Source of the DNA: Planifilum fulgidum | GTDB lineage: Bacteria > Bacillota > Bacilli > Thermoactinomycetales > DSM-44946 | Reading direction: 5' to 3' | NCBI RefSeq assembly: GCF_900113175.1 | Contig: NZ_FOOK01000005.1 | Coordinates: 1-64,000, forward strand | DNA length: 64,000 nucleotides | In this document: in pieces, positions 20,614-31,177 of the stretch | How positions within the stretch are numbered: position 1 is the stretch's first letter | How the letters are laid out: each line of letters begins with the position of its first letter | The notes under the pieces: model-generated | Database searches by the model: none | What the model was told of the DNA's origin: nothing | Seen by the model: only the letters and a program-made list of their open reading frames with translations | Made by a program: the position numbers and the translations under genes

Positions 20614-20946
20614 GTTTTCACCTCCTGGGTGTCGGAGATACGGGCCCTGTTGGATCAAGGACCCATCGTATCATATCCAACCTTGTTGTGACATTCAAGC
20701 AGGGGCGGATGGAGGGAATGCCTCCTTTCATTCTATCGTATGTTTCGGGATGCCGCTTTTCCGCGCATCGGGAAATTCGGGGATTGTTCAAATTTGCAAC
20801 CCGAAGGCTTTTCGCTTTGTTTCCCGGATGTTTCACGTGGAACATCCGGGGCGGATTCTATTTAAAGGGGAGGTGGCTTCCGGTACAATGATGAATATAG
20901 GAGTATATGGCAGCGGATAGATTTGAATCAGGTGGTGTCCGATGCG
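20614..20946. other. Divergent spacer between the radical SAM gene and noc
   Basis: The 333 bases hold one parS site (20829-20844) and a possible noc promoter (TTTAAA 20861-20866, 17 bp, TACAAT 20884-20889). Nothing else was recognised. Confidence 0.5.
20829..20844. other. parS centromere site upstream of noc
   Basis: TGTTTCACGTGGAACA differs from the B. subtilis parS consensus TGTTCCACGTGGAACA at one position, a variant commonly found in real parS sites. Flanking CCGGA and TCCGG extend the dyad. ParB (22716-23582) would load here and slide as a CTP-dependent clamp. Noc recognises a related but different site. Confidence 0.92.
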
Positions 20947-21762
20947 ATGAAAGAGCCGTTGGCACGCTTTTTCGGGTTGGCGGAGAAAAAGGGGCAGGAG
21001 GTGGTTCGACGGATTCCGGTGGATTCCGTGCTCCCCAATCCGTATCAGCCGCGGACGGTCTTTGACGACGAGCGGATCGAAGAGCTGTGCCACACGATCC
21101 GTACCCACGGGATCATCCAGCCGATCGTCGTGAGGAAGCGGGAAGGGGGATACGAGCTGATCGCGGGCGAACGCAGGCTCCGGGCCGCCAAAAAATTGGG
21201 GATGGAGCGGATTCCCGCGGTGGTCCGGGAGATGTCCGACACGGAGGCAGCATCGGCGGCACTGATTGAAAACCTGCAGCGGGAAGGGCTGACGGCGATT
21301 GAAGAGGCGGCCGCCTATCAGAAGCTGATCAAACTCCACGGATTGACCCAGGAAAGTCTGGCCCAACGGCTGGGGAAAAGCCAGTCGACCATCGCCAACA
21401 AACTGCGTTTGCTCACCCTGCCCGAAGAAATCCAGCGGGCGTTGTTGGAGCGGAAGATCACGGAACGGCACGCCCGGGCCTTTCTCTCCCTGGAAAACTC
21501 CGAGGATCAGATTCGGCTGCTGGGAGAAATCCTGGAAAAGGGATTGAACGTGAAACAGACGGAGGAGAGAGTGCGACGGCTGTTGGAGAAAAAGCCCTCC
21601 CAGCGGAAGGCGCGCCGCAAATCCGTATCCCGCGACATTCGCATCGCCCTCAATACGATCCGTCAATCCGTGAACATGGTCCAGAAATCGGGGATGAACG
21701 TGATTGCCGATGAACAGGACAAGGGGAATTATTATGAAGTGATCATCCGGATCCCGAAATAA
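20947..21762 (+). CDS. noc: Nucleoid occlusion protein Noc
   Basis: 271 residues with the ParB/Noc fold. The N-terminal RFFGL segment is the membrane-targeting amphipathic part of Noc. It is followed by NPYQPRTVF, the CTP-binding [12 protein letters not shown], and the central helix-turn-helix with [15 protein letters not shown]. Noc blocks Z-ring assembly over the nucleoid. I chose ATG at 20947 by comparison with the Bacillus N terminus (M-K-x-x-x-x-RFFGL) and the upstream AGGTGGTG; TTG at 20923 is possible. It is followed by parA and parB, its paralogue. Confidence 0.93.
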   Translation: MKEPLARFFGLAEKKGQEVVRRIPVDSVLPNPYQPRTVFDDERIEELCHTIRTHGIIQPIVVRKREGGYELIAGERRLRAAKKLGMERIPAVVREMSDTEAASAALIENLQREGLTAIEEAAAYQKLIKLHGLTQESLAQRLGKSQSTIANKLRLLTLPEEIQRALLERKITERHARAFLSLENSEDQIRLLGEILEKGLNVKQTEERVRRLLEKKPSQRKARRKSVSRDIRIALNTIRQSVNMVQKSGMNVIADEQDKGNYYEVIIRIPK

Positions 21763-21961
21763 AAAAGAGGAAAGTTCCCACTGGGAAGGCGCGGAAGACA
21801 TCGATTTTCACGCCCGGAGGAGTGGCGCACGGCGAAGCCTTGTGGGGTTGCCCGCGGAGGGCCCGAACGGCAGGATTCGGAAGAATGCGGTGTCGGTGCG
21901 GTGGCTTATCGGTGAGGTCGGATGCCCCGGTGATTCAACAGAGAAAGAAGAGGTGACAAGA

Positions 21962-22723
21962 GTGGGAAAAGTGATCGCGATCGCCAACCAGAAGGGCGGA
22001 GTCGGAAAAACGACCACATCCATCAATCTGGCTGCGGGTCTGGCCATGGAGGGGAGAAAGGTGCTGGTGGTGGACAGCGATCCCCAGGGGAACACCACCA
22101 GCGGGTTTGGAATCAACAAAGCGGACGTGAAACAGTGCATTTATGATGTGATGATCAATGAGGTGCCCATCGTCGACGTCATCGTGCGGACGGGGATTGA
22201 GAACCTGGATCTGGTCCCCGCCACCATTCAATTGGCCGGTGCCGAAATCGAGCTGGTTCAGGTGATTTCCCGCGAATATCGCCTGAAGCGCGCTCTGCAG
22301 CCGGTCCTCGACCGGTATGACTATGTGCTGATCGATTGTCCGCCTTCCCTGGGGGTTTTGACCGTCAATTCCCTGACCGCCGCCAATTCGGTGTTGATTC
22401 CCATCCAGTGCGAATTTTACGCCCTCGAGGGCTTGGGACAGTTGCTCAACACGATCCGCATCGTCCAGAAACATTTGAACAAGCGGCTGGAGATCGAGGG
22501 CGTCCTCTTGACGATGTTTGACGCCCGTACCAATCTGTCCGTCCAGGTGATGGAAGAAGTGAAGAAGTACTTCCAGCACAAGGTGTACAAGACGGTGATC
22601 CCCCGCAATGTTCGGCTGAGCGAGGCGCCCAGCCACGGCTTGCCGATTCTCCTCTACGACCCCCGCTCCCGCGGAGCGGAATGTTACATCGAGCTGGCGA
22701 AGGAAGTGATTCACAATGGGTAG
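21962..22723 (+). CDS. parA: Chromosome-partitioning ATPase ParA (Soj)
   Basis: 253 residues, the same length as B. subtilis Soj. The deviant Walker A is [10 protein letters not shown], followed by VDSDPQGN and [13 protein letters not shown]. Soj interacts with ParB-parS and also regulates DnaA. GTG at 21962 has GAGGTG six bases upstream; the 40-codon upstream extension is not supported. The stop overlaps parB by eight bases. Confidence 0.97.
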   Translation: MGKVIAIANQKGGVGKTTTSINLAAGLAMEGRKVLVVDSDPQGNTTSGFGINKADVKQCIYDVMINEVPIVDVIVRTGIENLDLVPATIQLAGAEIELVQVISREYRLKRALQPVLDRYDYVLIDCPPSLGVLTVNSLTAANSVLIPIQCEFYALEGLGQLLNTIRIVQKHLNKRLEIEGVLLTMFDARTNLSVQVMEEVKKYFQHKVYKTVIPRNVRLSEAPSHGLPILLYDPRSRGAECYIELAKEVIHNG

Positions 22724-23582
22724 CAAGCGGTTGGGAAAAGGACTCGGAGCGCTTCTTCCCTCGATCGATGTCACGGAAGACGACGTCGTCAACGAGGTGG
22801 ACGTCTCCGAACTCAGGGCGAATCCCTATCAGCCCAGGAAACAATTTGATCCCGATTCCCTGGAGGAGCTGGCGGAGTCGATCAAGGAGCACGGGATCAT
22901 TCAGCCCCTCGTCGTTCGGAAAAGCATCCACGGGTACGAGATCGTGGCGGGGGAGCGGCGTTTCCGGGCGGGAAAAAAGGCGGGGCTGACCAAGTTTCCG
23001 GTGGTGATCCGGGAATTTACCGATGAACAGATGATGGAGATCGCCCTGATCGAAAATCTGCAGCGGGAAGATCTCAATCCGATGGAAATCGCCAATGCCT
23101 ACAAGAAGTTGATGGATCACTTTTCGCTGACCCAGGAAGAGCTGGCGGCGCGGGTGGGGAAAAGCCGCCCCCATGTCGCCAATTTCCTGCGCTTGCTTCA
23201 GCTTCCCCCGGCGATTCAGGAGGATGTTTCACGTGGAACACTCTCGATGGGACATGCCCGGGCGCTGCTGGGAGTGAAGGAGCCGGAGGTGCAGATGAAG
23301 CTGGCGGAAAAGGTGAAAAGGGAAGGAGCCAGCGTCCGGCAGTTGGAGGAGTGGGTCCAACAGATCCATCAAAGCGGCGTCAAGAAGAAAAAGCCGAAGA
23401 AAGCGGAGAAGGTGGATCCGCAGATCAGACGGTACGAGGAGATGCTTCAGGAATCCCTGAACACGCCGGTGCGGATTCGTCACGGAAAGCGAAAGGGAAA
23501 GATCGAGATCGAATACTTCTCGCAGAGCGAGCTGGAACGGCTCCTGGAATTGCTCCAGCGGGATCCCCTGATCGGGGGGTGA
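22716..23582 (+). CDS. parB: Chromosome-partitioning protein ParB (Spo0J)
   Basis: 288 residues. The start [13 protein letters not shown] is the ParA-stimulating N terminus. It is followed by NPYQPRKQF, the CTPase motif [22 protein letters not shown], the helix-turn-helix [13 protein letters not shown] and a C-terminal dimerisation domain. It binds parS, spreads and recruits SMC to the origin. A parS site is embedded in its own coding sequence. Confidence 0.97.
   Translation: MGSKRLGKGLGALLPSIDVTEDDVVNEVDVSELRANPYQPRKQFDPDSLEELAESIKEHGIIQPLVVRKSIHGYEIVAGERRFRAGKKAGLTKFPVVIREFTDEQMMEIALIENLQREDLNPMEIANAYKKLMDHFSLTQEELAARVGKSRPHVANFLRLLQLPPAIQEDVSRGTLSMGHARALLGVKEPEVQMKLAEKVKREGASVRQLEEWVQQIHQSGVKKKKPKKAEKVDPQIRRYEEMLQESLNTPVRIRHGKRKGKIEIEYFSQSELERLLELLQRDPLIGG
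23225..23240. other. parS site inside parB
   Basis: TGTTTCACGTGGAACA, identical to the site at 20829-20844, lies within the parB reading frame as it does in B. subtilis spo0J. Two identical 16-mers 2.4 kb apart beside parAB support the centromere call. Confidence 0.93.
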
Positions 23583-23657
23583 AGCCGGAACGGATGCGAT
23601 GGCTGAGGAGATCGCACGGGCTTTTTGGAAAAATGGTCGCAAAAGTGGTGAACCGAC

Positions 23658-24803
23658 GTGATTTACTTGGATAATGCCGCTTCCACGTGGCCGAAGCCGG
23701 AGAGCGTCGTCCAGGCGGTGAAGCGTTGTCTGGAGGAGACCGGCGCCAATCCGGGCCGGTCCGGCCACCGATTGGCCGCACAGGCGGCGGGCATCCTGGC
23801 GGAGGCCCGCCGGGAATTGGCCGAGCTGTTCGGGATTCGCGATCCCGACAACATCTTTTTTTTCGCCAATGCCACCCAGGCGATCAATCAGGCCCTCAAG
23901 GGGTTTTTGCGGCCGGGGGACCATGTGGTCACCACCTGTTGGGAGCACAACGCGGTGGCCCGTCCCCTGGAGGCGCTGAAACGGGAACGGGGGATCACCG
24001 TGTCGGTGGTCCCCGCTTCTCCCGACGGGTCGGTGGATCCGGCGCAGGTGGAACGGGCGATCCGGCCGGAAACCCGCCTCATCGCGGCAACCCACGGCTC
24101 CAATGTGACCGGGGCGGTGATGCCGGTGGAGGAGATCGGCGCCATCGCCCGGAAAAAGGGGGTCCGCTTTCTGGTGGATGCCGCCCAGACTGCCGGCAAT
24201 CTGCCCATCGATGTGGAAGCGCTGGGGATCGACATGCTCGCCTTTCCCGGCCACAAGGGTTTGTACGGTCCCCAGGGAACGGGGGGATTGTACGCAAGTC
24301 CCGATATTCCCCTGATTCCTCTGATTCAGGGGGGGACGGGGAGCCGCTCGGAACAACTGGAGCATCCCGGCGAGAGACCGGAGGGGTTTGAAAGCGGAAC
24401 ACCCAACACGCCGGGAATTGCCGGGCTCGCGGCGGGGGTTCGCTTTGTCCGGGAGACGGGGGTCGGGAAGATCCACCGGAAAGAGATGCACTTGGCCGAA
24501 ACCGTCCGATCCGCCCTTTCCGAGATGGAGGGAGTGACGGTGTATACGCCCCGAGGCCCGCGGTTGCCGGTGGTGGCCTTCAATCTCGCCGGGCTGGACA
24601 GCCAGGAAGTGGCGGCCATCCTGGACGCCCATTACGGCATTGCCGTGCGCGCCGGCTATCACTGCGCCGCGCTGGCTCACAAGAGTCTCGGAACGGAGGA
24701 GACGGGAGCCGTCCGGGCCAGTTTCGGATATTTCAATGAGGAAAAGGATGCGGAAGCATTGATCATTGCCATCGGGGAGATACGGAAAGCCTTCGATTGG
24801 TAG
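23658..24803 (+). CDS. Cysteine desulfurase-like PLP enzyme (class V aminotransferase family)
   Basis: 381 residues of the NifS/SufS fold: N-terminal YLDNAASTWPKPESV, HGSNVTG, DAAQTAGNLPIDV and the PLP lysine in FPGHKGLYGPQG. A cysteine in RAGYHCAALAHKSLG near residue 335 is placed like the SufS catalytic loop. This subgroup is usually annotated as class V aminotransferase or cysteine desulfurase family, and sulfur transfer is inferred. The GTG start (23658) has only a weak ribosome binding site. No isc or suf partner lies nearby. Confidence 0.85.
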   Translation: MIYLDNAASTWPKPESVVQAVKRCLEETGANPGRSGHRLAAQAAGILAEARRELAELFGIRDPDNIFFFANATQAINQALKGFLRPGDHVVTTCWEHNAVARPLEALKRERGITVSVVPASPDGSVDPAQVERAIRPETRLIAATHGSNVTGAVMPVEEIGAIARKKGVRFLVDAAQTAGNLPIDVEALGIDMLAFPGHKGLYGPQGTGGLYASPDIPLIPLIQGGTGSRSEQLEHPGERPEGFESGTPNTPGIAGLAAGVRFVRETGVGKIHRKEMHLAETVRSALSEMEGVTVYTPRGPRLPVVAFNLAGLDSQEVAAILDAHYGIAVRAGYHCAALAHKSLGTEETGAVRASFGYFNEEKDAEALIIAIGEIRKAFDW

Positions 24804-24829
24804 GGGAATAATGGGAGGTAGAACCATTC

Positions 24830-25534
24830 ATGGCTTTGTTGGGAACGGTGGTCAACGCTTTGGCGGTGGTCCTCGGCTCCCTGCTTGGCTTTGTCCTGCC
24901 CCGTCTTCGGGAGGAAATGAGAGTTCAGGTGATGCAGGGCGTCGGCTTGGTGGTGGCGGTGATGGGGATCTCCATGGCGATGCGTTCCGAAAACATTATC
25001 GTCGTCCTCGTTTCCCTGGTGTTGGGAGGGGCCGTCGGCGGCTGGATGCACCTGGATGACCAGCTGAAGCGGTTCGGCCGGTGGATGGAATCGCGCTTGA
25101 ACAAACAAGACGGGTTCGCCTCCGGTTTCATCACCGCAACGCTGGTGTTCTGCGTCGGTCCGATGGCCGTCTTGGGAGCATTGGCGGGAGGATTGAAGGG
25201 AGAGCACGAGTTGCTGTTCACCAAAGCGATGCTGGACGGATTCACCGCCATCATCTTCACTTCTTCCCTGGGCGTGGGCGTTCTTTTTTCCGCCGTCCCC
25301 GTTTTTCTCTATCAGGGGGCGATTGCCCTCTCCGCCGAATGGATCACCCGGCTGTTTAAGGGACCTTTATTGGACCGGATCCTGGAGGATCTGACCGCCG
25401 TCGGCGGAATCATGATCATCGCCATCGGCCTCAACCTGCTCAACCTGACCCGCATCCGCGTCGCCGACTGGCTGCCCGCCCTGCCGATCGCCGTTGTCGT
25501 CGCCGCTGTCTATGACGCGATACCGTTTTTGTAG
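24830..25534 (+). CDS. DUF554 family membrane protein
   Basis: 234 residues with about six hydrophobic spans and the glycine-rich loops typical of DUF554 (YdfK/YqgA type): GTVVNALAVVLGSLLG at the start, then GSLLGFVLPRL and FCVGPMAVLGAL. It is an integral membrane protein of unknown function, possibly a transporter. It starts at ATG 24830 and lies 26 bases after the preceding gene on the same strand. Confidence 0.85.
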   Translation: MALLGTVVNALAVVLGSLLGFVLPRLREEMRVQVMQGVGLVVAVMGISMAMRSENIIVVLVSLVLGGAVGGWMHLDDQLKRFGRWMESRLNKQDGFASGFITATLVFCVGPMAVLGALAGGLKGEHELLFTKAMLDGFTAIIFTSSLGVGVLFSAVPVFLYQGAIALSAEWITRLFKGPLLDRILEDLTAVGGIMIIAIGLNLLNLTRIRVADWLPALPIAVVVAAVYDAIPFL

Positions 25535-25658
25535 AAAATTGTTGGAGATTGTCGAAGGACCGGTTGGGAAAAGACTTCATAAAAGAGCGGGAAGCTGGCC
25601 GCCGCCTGCCGGCGCCGGGGAGTCTTCCCGCGATTCGCCGAGAAAGGGGAAAATCCGC

Positions 25659-26528
25659 GTGCGGTATTTCATTGTCAACAGGGTGTCCGGCAACGGCCGG
25701 GGCCTTGCCCGTTGGTCCCGGATTGAGCCGGTGCTGAAGGAGAGGGGGATTCCCTACAGGGTGGCCTTCACCGAACGTCCCGGCCATGCCACGGAACTGG
25801 CCCGGGAGGCGGCGAAGACGGGGGTTCGGGCGGTGGTGGCCGTCGGCGGGGACGGCACCGTCAACGAGGTGGGAAACGGGCTGATCGGGACGGACGTCCC
25901 CTTTGGATACATACCGGCCGGATCGGGAAATGATTTCGCCACGGCCCAGGGGATTCCCAAGGATCCGGTCAAAGCCCTTGACCGGGTGTTGAAGCACTCT
26001 CCCCGCCGTGTGGACACGGCCGACTTTGGCGGACGGGTGATGGTCAGCTCCATCGGCATCGGCTTTGACGGACAGGTGGCAAAAACGGTGAATGAATCCA
26101 AGTGGAAACAAAGGTGGGGGAAGGGTTCCTACGCCATCGGCGTGCTGAAGGAACTCCGGCGCTTTCAGCCGACCCGCGTCACCCTGGAAGTGGATGGGCA
26201 AGTCATCCGGGAAGAGGGGGTCTGGCTGATCGCCGTCGCCAACGTTTCCTGTTACGGGGGAGGAATGAAGATCTGCCCCGAGGCGAAAAACGATGACGGC
26301 CTTCTGGACATCTGTCTGGTCCGGGGGATTTCCCGCTGGAAACTGCTCCGGCTGTTTCCCCTGGTTTTCAGCGGCAAGCACGTCAATTATCCCTATGTGG
26401 TGATGCTGAGGGGGGCGGAGATCCGGGTGTCCGCCGAACGTCCCTTGGTGGTTCACGCCGACGGGGAAATTGTCGGGGAAACGCCCGTGATCATATCCGT
26501 CCGCCCCCAATCGCTGACCCTTCTCTGA
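25659..26528 (+). CDS. Diacylglycerol/lipid kinase family protein
   Basis: 289 residues with the DAGK catalytic domain: NRVSGNGRG at the N terminus, the nucleotide loop VAVGGDGTVNEVGNGL, PAGSGNDFA and the C-terminal HADGE. The Bacillus relatives include the diacylglycerol kinase DgkB and YegS-like lipid kinases; the exact substrate cannot be read from sequence. GTG at 25659 follows AAGGGGA. The longer in-frame opening that overlaps the DUF554 gene is probably not translated. Confidence 0.9.
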   Translation: MRYFIVNRVSGNGRGLARWSRIEPVLKERGIPYRVAFTERPGHATELAREAAKTGVRAVVAVGGDGTVNEVGNGLIGTDVPFGYIPAGSGNDFATAQGIPKDPVKALDRVLKHSPRRVDTADFGGRVMVSSIGIGFDGQVAKTVNESKWKQRWGKGSYAIGVLKELRRFQPTRVTLEVDGQVIREEGVWLIAVANVSCYGGGMKICPEAKNDDGLLDICLVRGISRWKLLRLFPLVFSGKHVNYPYVVMLRGAEIRVSAERPLVVHADGEIVGETPVIISVRPQSLTLL

Positions 26529-26602
26529 AGAAGCGGTCACCGGTCCGGGATCGGTGATGCGGTTCAGCCGCCCCTTCCCCGCTTTCGAAGGCATCCCCCG
26601 GG

Positions 26603-27190
26603 TCACGTCGCTTCCCGGTGCAGACGGGTAACGACGGATTGGATGGAGCGGGAGATGATGTCCGCCATTTTCATGACGATGCTGAGCCGGGTGTTCTGCA
26701 GGACGAAATATTCCATGAAACCGGCGACGTTGACGATCCCGGTGATGTGAACCTCGCCCACTTCGGGCAGATTTTTGTTCACGCCCGCCCCCGGTTTGAG
26801 GGGGCCCATCCCCACCTGGATCGAGCCGACGCTGTGCAGATTTCCCAAACAGGCATCCACCGCGATGATCCGCGGATTTTTCAAATTCCTCCGCATTTCC
26901 TCCAGCGTCGCGCGGAGATTGACGGCATGAACGGGCTCGTCCAATGTTCCGTAAATGCGGAGGGAAGGGGACGCCATTTTTTCCAGCATCGTGCCGACCA
27001 GGGGACCGAGGGAGTCGCCGGTGGAACGGTCGGTGCCGATACAGAGGCAGACCAGCTCGGAGCCGGGGGGAAGCGCGCCCAGCGCCAGCGTGAGCTTTTC
27101 CGCACACATCTCCACAGCCCGGGGGTGGGTGTAGTCCACCCGGTAAGGGAAGGTGAAAGCCGCAGAATCGGAATGGAACAGCTCACGCAT
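26603..27190 (-). CDS. yyaC: Sporulation protein YyaC (DUF1256, Gpr-protease-like fold)
   Basis: 195 residues with CIGTDRSTGDSLGPLVG near the N-terminal third and AVDACLGNLHSVGSI, the acidic motifs shared with the spore protease superfamily. B. subtilis yyaC is expressed in sporulation. ATG at 27190 has GGAGG nine bases upstream; a TTG three codons earlier touches the site. It faces left between two rightward operons, which fits a separate sporulation-specific transcript. Confidence 0.9.
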   Translation of the reverse strand: MRELFHSDSAAFTFPYRVDYTHPRAVEMCAEKLTLALGALPPGSELVCLCIGTDRSTGDSLGPLVGTMLEKMASPSLRIYGTLDEPVHAVNLRATLEEMRRNLKNPRIIAVDACLGNLHSVGSIQVGMGPLKPGAGVNKNLPEVGEVHITGIVNVAGFMEYFVLQNTRLSIVMKMADIISRSIQSVVTRLHREAT

Positions 27191-27223
27191 GTCCGACAAC
27201 CTCCGAAATTTTTGATCCTTACC

Positions 27224-27253
27224 AGTATACGGGAAAAAGAGAGTAAATATACA
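27224..27253 (-). promoter_or_regulatory. Possible forespore (sigma-F/G) promoter of yyaC
   Basis: On the minus strand TGTATA (complement 27248-27253) and CGTATACT (complement 27224-27231) are 16 bp apart. This resembles the forespore pattern with a TNTATA-type -35 and CATACTA-type -10. It could also be read as a weak sigma-A promoter. Confidence 0.35.
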
Positions 27254-27291
27254 TGTAGGGACAACCCGTATGCGGGTGGGGATGGTGAGCG

Positions 27292-28335
27292 ATGCGGATC
27301 GATCTCGGACAATCCTTCCGAATCGGCATGACGATTGTCGGCACGACCATCGGCGCGGGCTTCGCTTCCGGGAGGGAAATCTGGGAGTTCTTCGGATCCT
27401 ACGGGGAAGAGGGCCGGTTCGGGATCCTCCTTTCGATGGCGCTATACTTTGCCGTGAGCGTCATCATCCTTCACATCGGCTGGAAAAAGCGGACACAACA
27501 TTACTCGGAAGTGCTCCGTGCGGTGATCGGCCCCAGAATGGCCCGCTATTTTGACGGCTATGTCATCCTGTCCCTGTTGACGAGCGTGTTGGTGATGGTG
27601 GCGGGGAGCGGGGCCACCCTGGAGCAGTGGAACGGCTCCTTCACGCTGGGAACGCTGCTGATGGCGGCGGCGGTGGTGCTGGTCCTCTTTTTCGACCTGA
27701 AGGGGATCCTGTCTCTCAATACGGCATTGATGCCGACGCTGGCGGCGATATTGATCATCGTCTGCCTTCAGGCCCTGTGGTCGGGCGGTGAAACGGCCGG
27801 GCTGATCGAAAACGAGCCGGAAAATCCCCTGTTGCCGGTGTGGCCCTCGGCCATCACCTACGCCGCCTTCAACATGGTTTCCCTGCTCGCCGTCCTGTCC
27901 ACCATGGGTTCCCAGATCCGTCATCCGGCGGAGATATGGATCGCCTGTCTGCTGGGGGTCTCCTGCCTCGCGGTGCTCGCAGGGCTTTACAACGCGTCGC
28001 TTCTTCAGGTGTCCCATCTCATATCCCAGTACAACATTCCCTTGTTCGCCCTGATCCGAGATTATTCGACAATCTGGAACCTGACCATTTCCCTGGTCCT
28101 CTGGTTTGCCATCTACACGACCGCCGTCAGCAACATGCACGGGCTGGTCTTTCGCCTCGCCGACCGCTTCCCCTTGCCCCGGTGGGCGGCCGGCCTCGTC
28201 ATCATGGCGGTCTTGGTTCCGCTCAGCCAATGGGGGTTTGTCCCCCTGGTGCAGTTTCTTTACCCCCTTTACGGAGTTTTGAACCTGTTTCTTTTCACTC
28301 TATTTTTGCTTTATCCCTTTTCGGAGGAACGTTGA
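27292..28335 (+). CDS. YkvI family membrane protein (amino-acid-permease-like)
   Basis: 347 residues with about ten membrane spans. The first span TIVGTTIGAGFASGREIWEFF has the conserved TIGAGFASGRE signature of the YkvI family, distant relatives of the APC/NSS amino-acid transporters. The substrate is unknown. ATG at 27292 lies in a divergent gap with yyaC. Confidence 0.85.
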   Translation: MRIDLGQSFRIGMTIVGTTIGAGFASGREIWEFFGSYGEEGRFGILLSMALYFAVSVIILHIGWKKRTQHYSEVLRAVIGPRMARYFDGYVILSLLTSVLVMVAGSGATLEQWNGSFTLGTLLMAAAVVLVLFFDLKGILSLNTALMPTLAAILIIVCLQALWSGGETAGLIENEPENPLLPVWPSAITYAAFNMVSLLAVLSTMGSQIRHPAEIWIACLLGVSCLAVLAGLYNASLLQVSHLISQYNIPLFALIRDYSTIWNLTISLVLWFAIYTTAVSNMHGLVFRLADRFPLPRWAAGLVIMAVLVPLSQWGFVPLVQFLYPLYGVLNLFLFTLFLLYPFSEER

Positions 28336-28426
28336 TTTCCATGTCGAATGGAGAAGAAAAGGAAAAATCGTCATTCGGGATCGGAACGTGATCGCGAGCG
28401 GTTGGAGATGAAGGAGGGAACCCAAC

Positions 28427-29056
28427 ATGTTTCTGTATCACACCCTTCAACCCGTCGTTCGGTGTTTGATTCGAATCTACCACCGGGCCCGCGTGGAAGG
28501 GATGGATCGGGTCCCGGCGGAGGGGCCCCTCATTTTGGTCGGCAATCATCTCAGCCTTCTCGACCCCTTTTATATCGGGGCCTTTTTTCCGCGAAAGATC
28601 CGTTTCATGGCGAAAAAGGAATCCTTCCGCCATCCGGTGGCCCGGTGGTTTCTGAACCATTTCCGCGCCTTTCCCGTGGATCGCGGCAAGGCGGACCTGA
28701 AGTCCTTGAAGACCGCCATCGGCGTGCTCCGAAACGGTGAGGTGCTGGGCATGTTTCCCGAGGGGGGGAGGCGGGAAAACGCCCCGATGCGCGAGCTGAA
28801 ACAGGGAGCCGCCTACCTGGCGCTCAAGACCGGCGCGCCCATTCTCCCCGTTTATATCGAGGGGACGGATCGTTCGCTGCCCCGGAATGCGGTGTGGATT
28901 CGCCCCCATCGGATTCGGATCGTCGTCGGGGAATGCATCAGGCCCGGCGCGGAGAAAACGGGACGGCAAAGCGAGGAGCAGATCAGCGAAGAAATTCTCC
29001 GCGTCTGGCGCCGGATGGCGGCGGAAGGAAGGGAGGAAGGGCGCCAACGCGGTTGA
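28427..29056 (+). CDS. plsC: 1-acyl-glycerol-3-phosphate acyltransferase (PlsC family)
   Basis: 209 residues with the acyltransferase motifs NHLSLLD (motif I, near residue 40), FPVDRGKADLKSLKTA (motif II), FPEGGRRE (motif III) and PVYIEGTDR (motif IV). It acylates lysophosphatidic acid to phosphatidic acid at the membrane. The neighbouring lipid kinase suggests a loose phospholipid cluster. The ATG follows GGAGGGAACC. Other family members with different acyl acceptors look the same. Confidence 0.88.
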   Translation: MFLYHTLQPVVRCLIRIYHRARVEGMDRVPAEGPLILVGNHLSLLDPFYIGAFFPRKIRFMAKKESFRHPVARWFLNHFRAFPVDRGKADLKSLKTAIGVLRNGEVLGMFPEGGRRENAPMRELKQGAAYLALKTGAPILPVYIEGTDRSLPRNAVWIRPHRIRIVVGECIRPGAEKTGRQSEEQISEEILRVWRRMAAEGREEGRQRG

Positions 29057-29111
29057 ATTGTGGCAAGACGCCTCCTATAATGGAGGCAAGCGAGCGGGAG
29101 TGTGATCATCG

Positions 29112-29342
29112 GTGCAACGGAAAGTTTTCAATCTGGGTGACATCGTGGAGATGAAAAAGCCGCATCCCTGCGGGACCAATGCTTGGAAGGTCATCCGAAT
29201 GGGCATGGACATCCGGATGAAGTGCACCGGATGTGGTCACAGCGTGCTCCTCCCCCGATCCCGCTTTGAAAAGCGGATGAAGCGGGTCCTGATCCCCGCC
29301 GAATCAAACGGAGATGAAAATTCCCGTCCCGGATCCCTCTGA
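29112..29342 (+). CDS. yyzM: DUF951 domain protein (YyzM type)
   Basis: 76 residues with LGDIVEMKKPHPCGTNAWKV and DIRMKCTGCGHSVLLPR, the constant core of DUF951. The HPCG and CTGCG cysteines suggest metal binding. In Bacillus yyzM lies beside ychF, as here. The start is GTG at 29112. The role is unknown. The C-terminal ~15 residues are extra compared with the core family. Confidence 0.9.
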   Translation: MQRKVFNLGDIVEMKKPHPCGTNAWKVIRMGMDIRMKCTGCGHSVLLPRSRFEKRMKRVLIPAESNGDENSRPGSL

Positions 29343-29348
29343 AGTGTT

Positions 29349-29382
29349 CCCGACGGAACCTTTCCCTGTCGGGTTCTTTTTT
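29349..29382 (+). terminator. Terminator after the DUF951 gene
   Basis: CCCGAC (29349-29354) pairs with GTCGGG (29368-29373), followed by TTCTTTTTT. Confidence 0.75.
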
Positions 29383-29465
29383 GCATGAGACAGGGGGATC
29401 CGGATCCGCTATAATGGATGAGGATCTCTGCAAACTTGCGCTTCATGCACAGGGAGTGGACGGAT

Positions 29466-30566
<1,101 letters not shown>

Positions 30567-30737
30567 AGGATTTCATGGCGGGTGGACAGGACATCCAGAA
30601 TCCGGTAAAATCGAACATATGAGCGGTATCCTGTCCGGCGGCAGGATGCCGATCGGAACAGCCTGTCCGCGATGTTCTCCGCCCCGCGTTCCGCCATGAT
30701 AGCTTCCAATTTCCAGGGGAGGAAGCGGGAACAACCC

Positions 30738-30766
30738 TTGCCTTGCCTTCAAGTCTCTGATACAAT
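30738..30766 (+). promoter_or_regulatory. Promoter of the rpsF-ssb-rpsR operon
   Basis: TTGCCT (30738-30743) and TACAAT (30761-30766) with a 17-bp spacer. Transcription would start near 30773, just before the structured leader. Confidence 0.65.
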
Positions 30767-30791
30767 CTATCGTTGTCAGTCGAGAAATGCT

Positions 30792-30825
30792 GACTCCTTG
30801 CTCCCGTAAGGGGGCCGCTTGAGTC
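30792..30825 (+). promoter_or_regulatory. S6:S18-binding leader hairpin of rpsF
   Basis: GACTC (30792-30796) pairs with GAGTC (30821-30825); inside it CTCCC (30801-30805) pairs with GGGGG (30810-30814), loop GTAA. The trinucleotide CCG (30815-30817) is unpaired in the asymmetric internal loop. This is the arrangement known for the S6:S18 autoregulatory motif, in which the CCG mimics the 16S rRNA site and excess S6:S18 lowers operon expression. Confidence 0.7.
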
Positions 30826-30843
30826 CAGAAGGAGGTGGAACCG

Positions 30844-31134
30844 TTGCGGAAGTACGAGTTGATGTACATCACCCGCCCCGATCTCGACGAGGAATCCCTG
30901 AAAAACAACCGGGAAAAGGTGCAATCCGTCATCACCCAAAACGGCGGGAAAATTCTGGAGACCCAGGATATGGGGAAACGTCGTCTGGCCTACCCCATCC
31001 AGCGGCTGCGGGAAGGGGTTTATACCGTCGTCCAGTTCCAGTCCGAGGGGGACATCGTGAAGGAACTGGAGCGGAACCTGCGGCTCGACGACAACGTGAT
31101 CCGGCACATGGTCATCCGAATCGATGAGCGGTAA
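30844..31134 (+). CDS. rpsF: 30S ribosomal protein S6
   Basis: 96 residues with KYELMYITRPDLDEE at the start and MGKRRLAYPIQRLREGVY in the middle, typical of S6. TTG at 30844 lies seven bases after AAGGAGGT, whereas the GTG at 30835 overlaps that site. It is the first gene of the conserved rpsF-ssb-rpsR operon. Confidence 0.96.
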   Translation: MRKYELMYITRPDLDEESLKNNREKVQSVITQNGGKILETQDMGKRRLAYPIQRLREGVYTVVQFQSEGDIVKELERNLRLDDNVIRHMVIRIDER

Positions 31135-31177
31135 AGGGGATCGTCGCGGATAGAGAAACCCAAAGGGAGAGGTTCTT

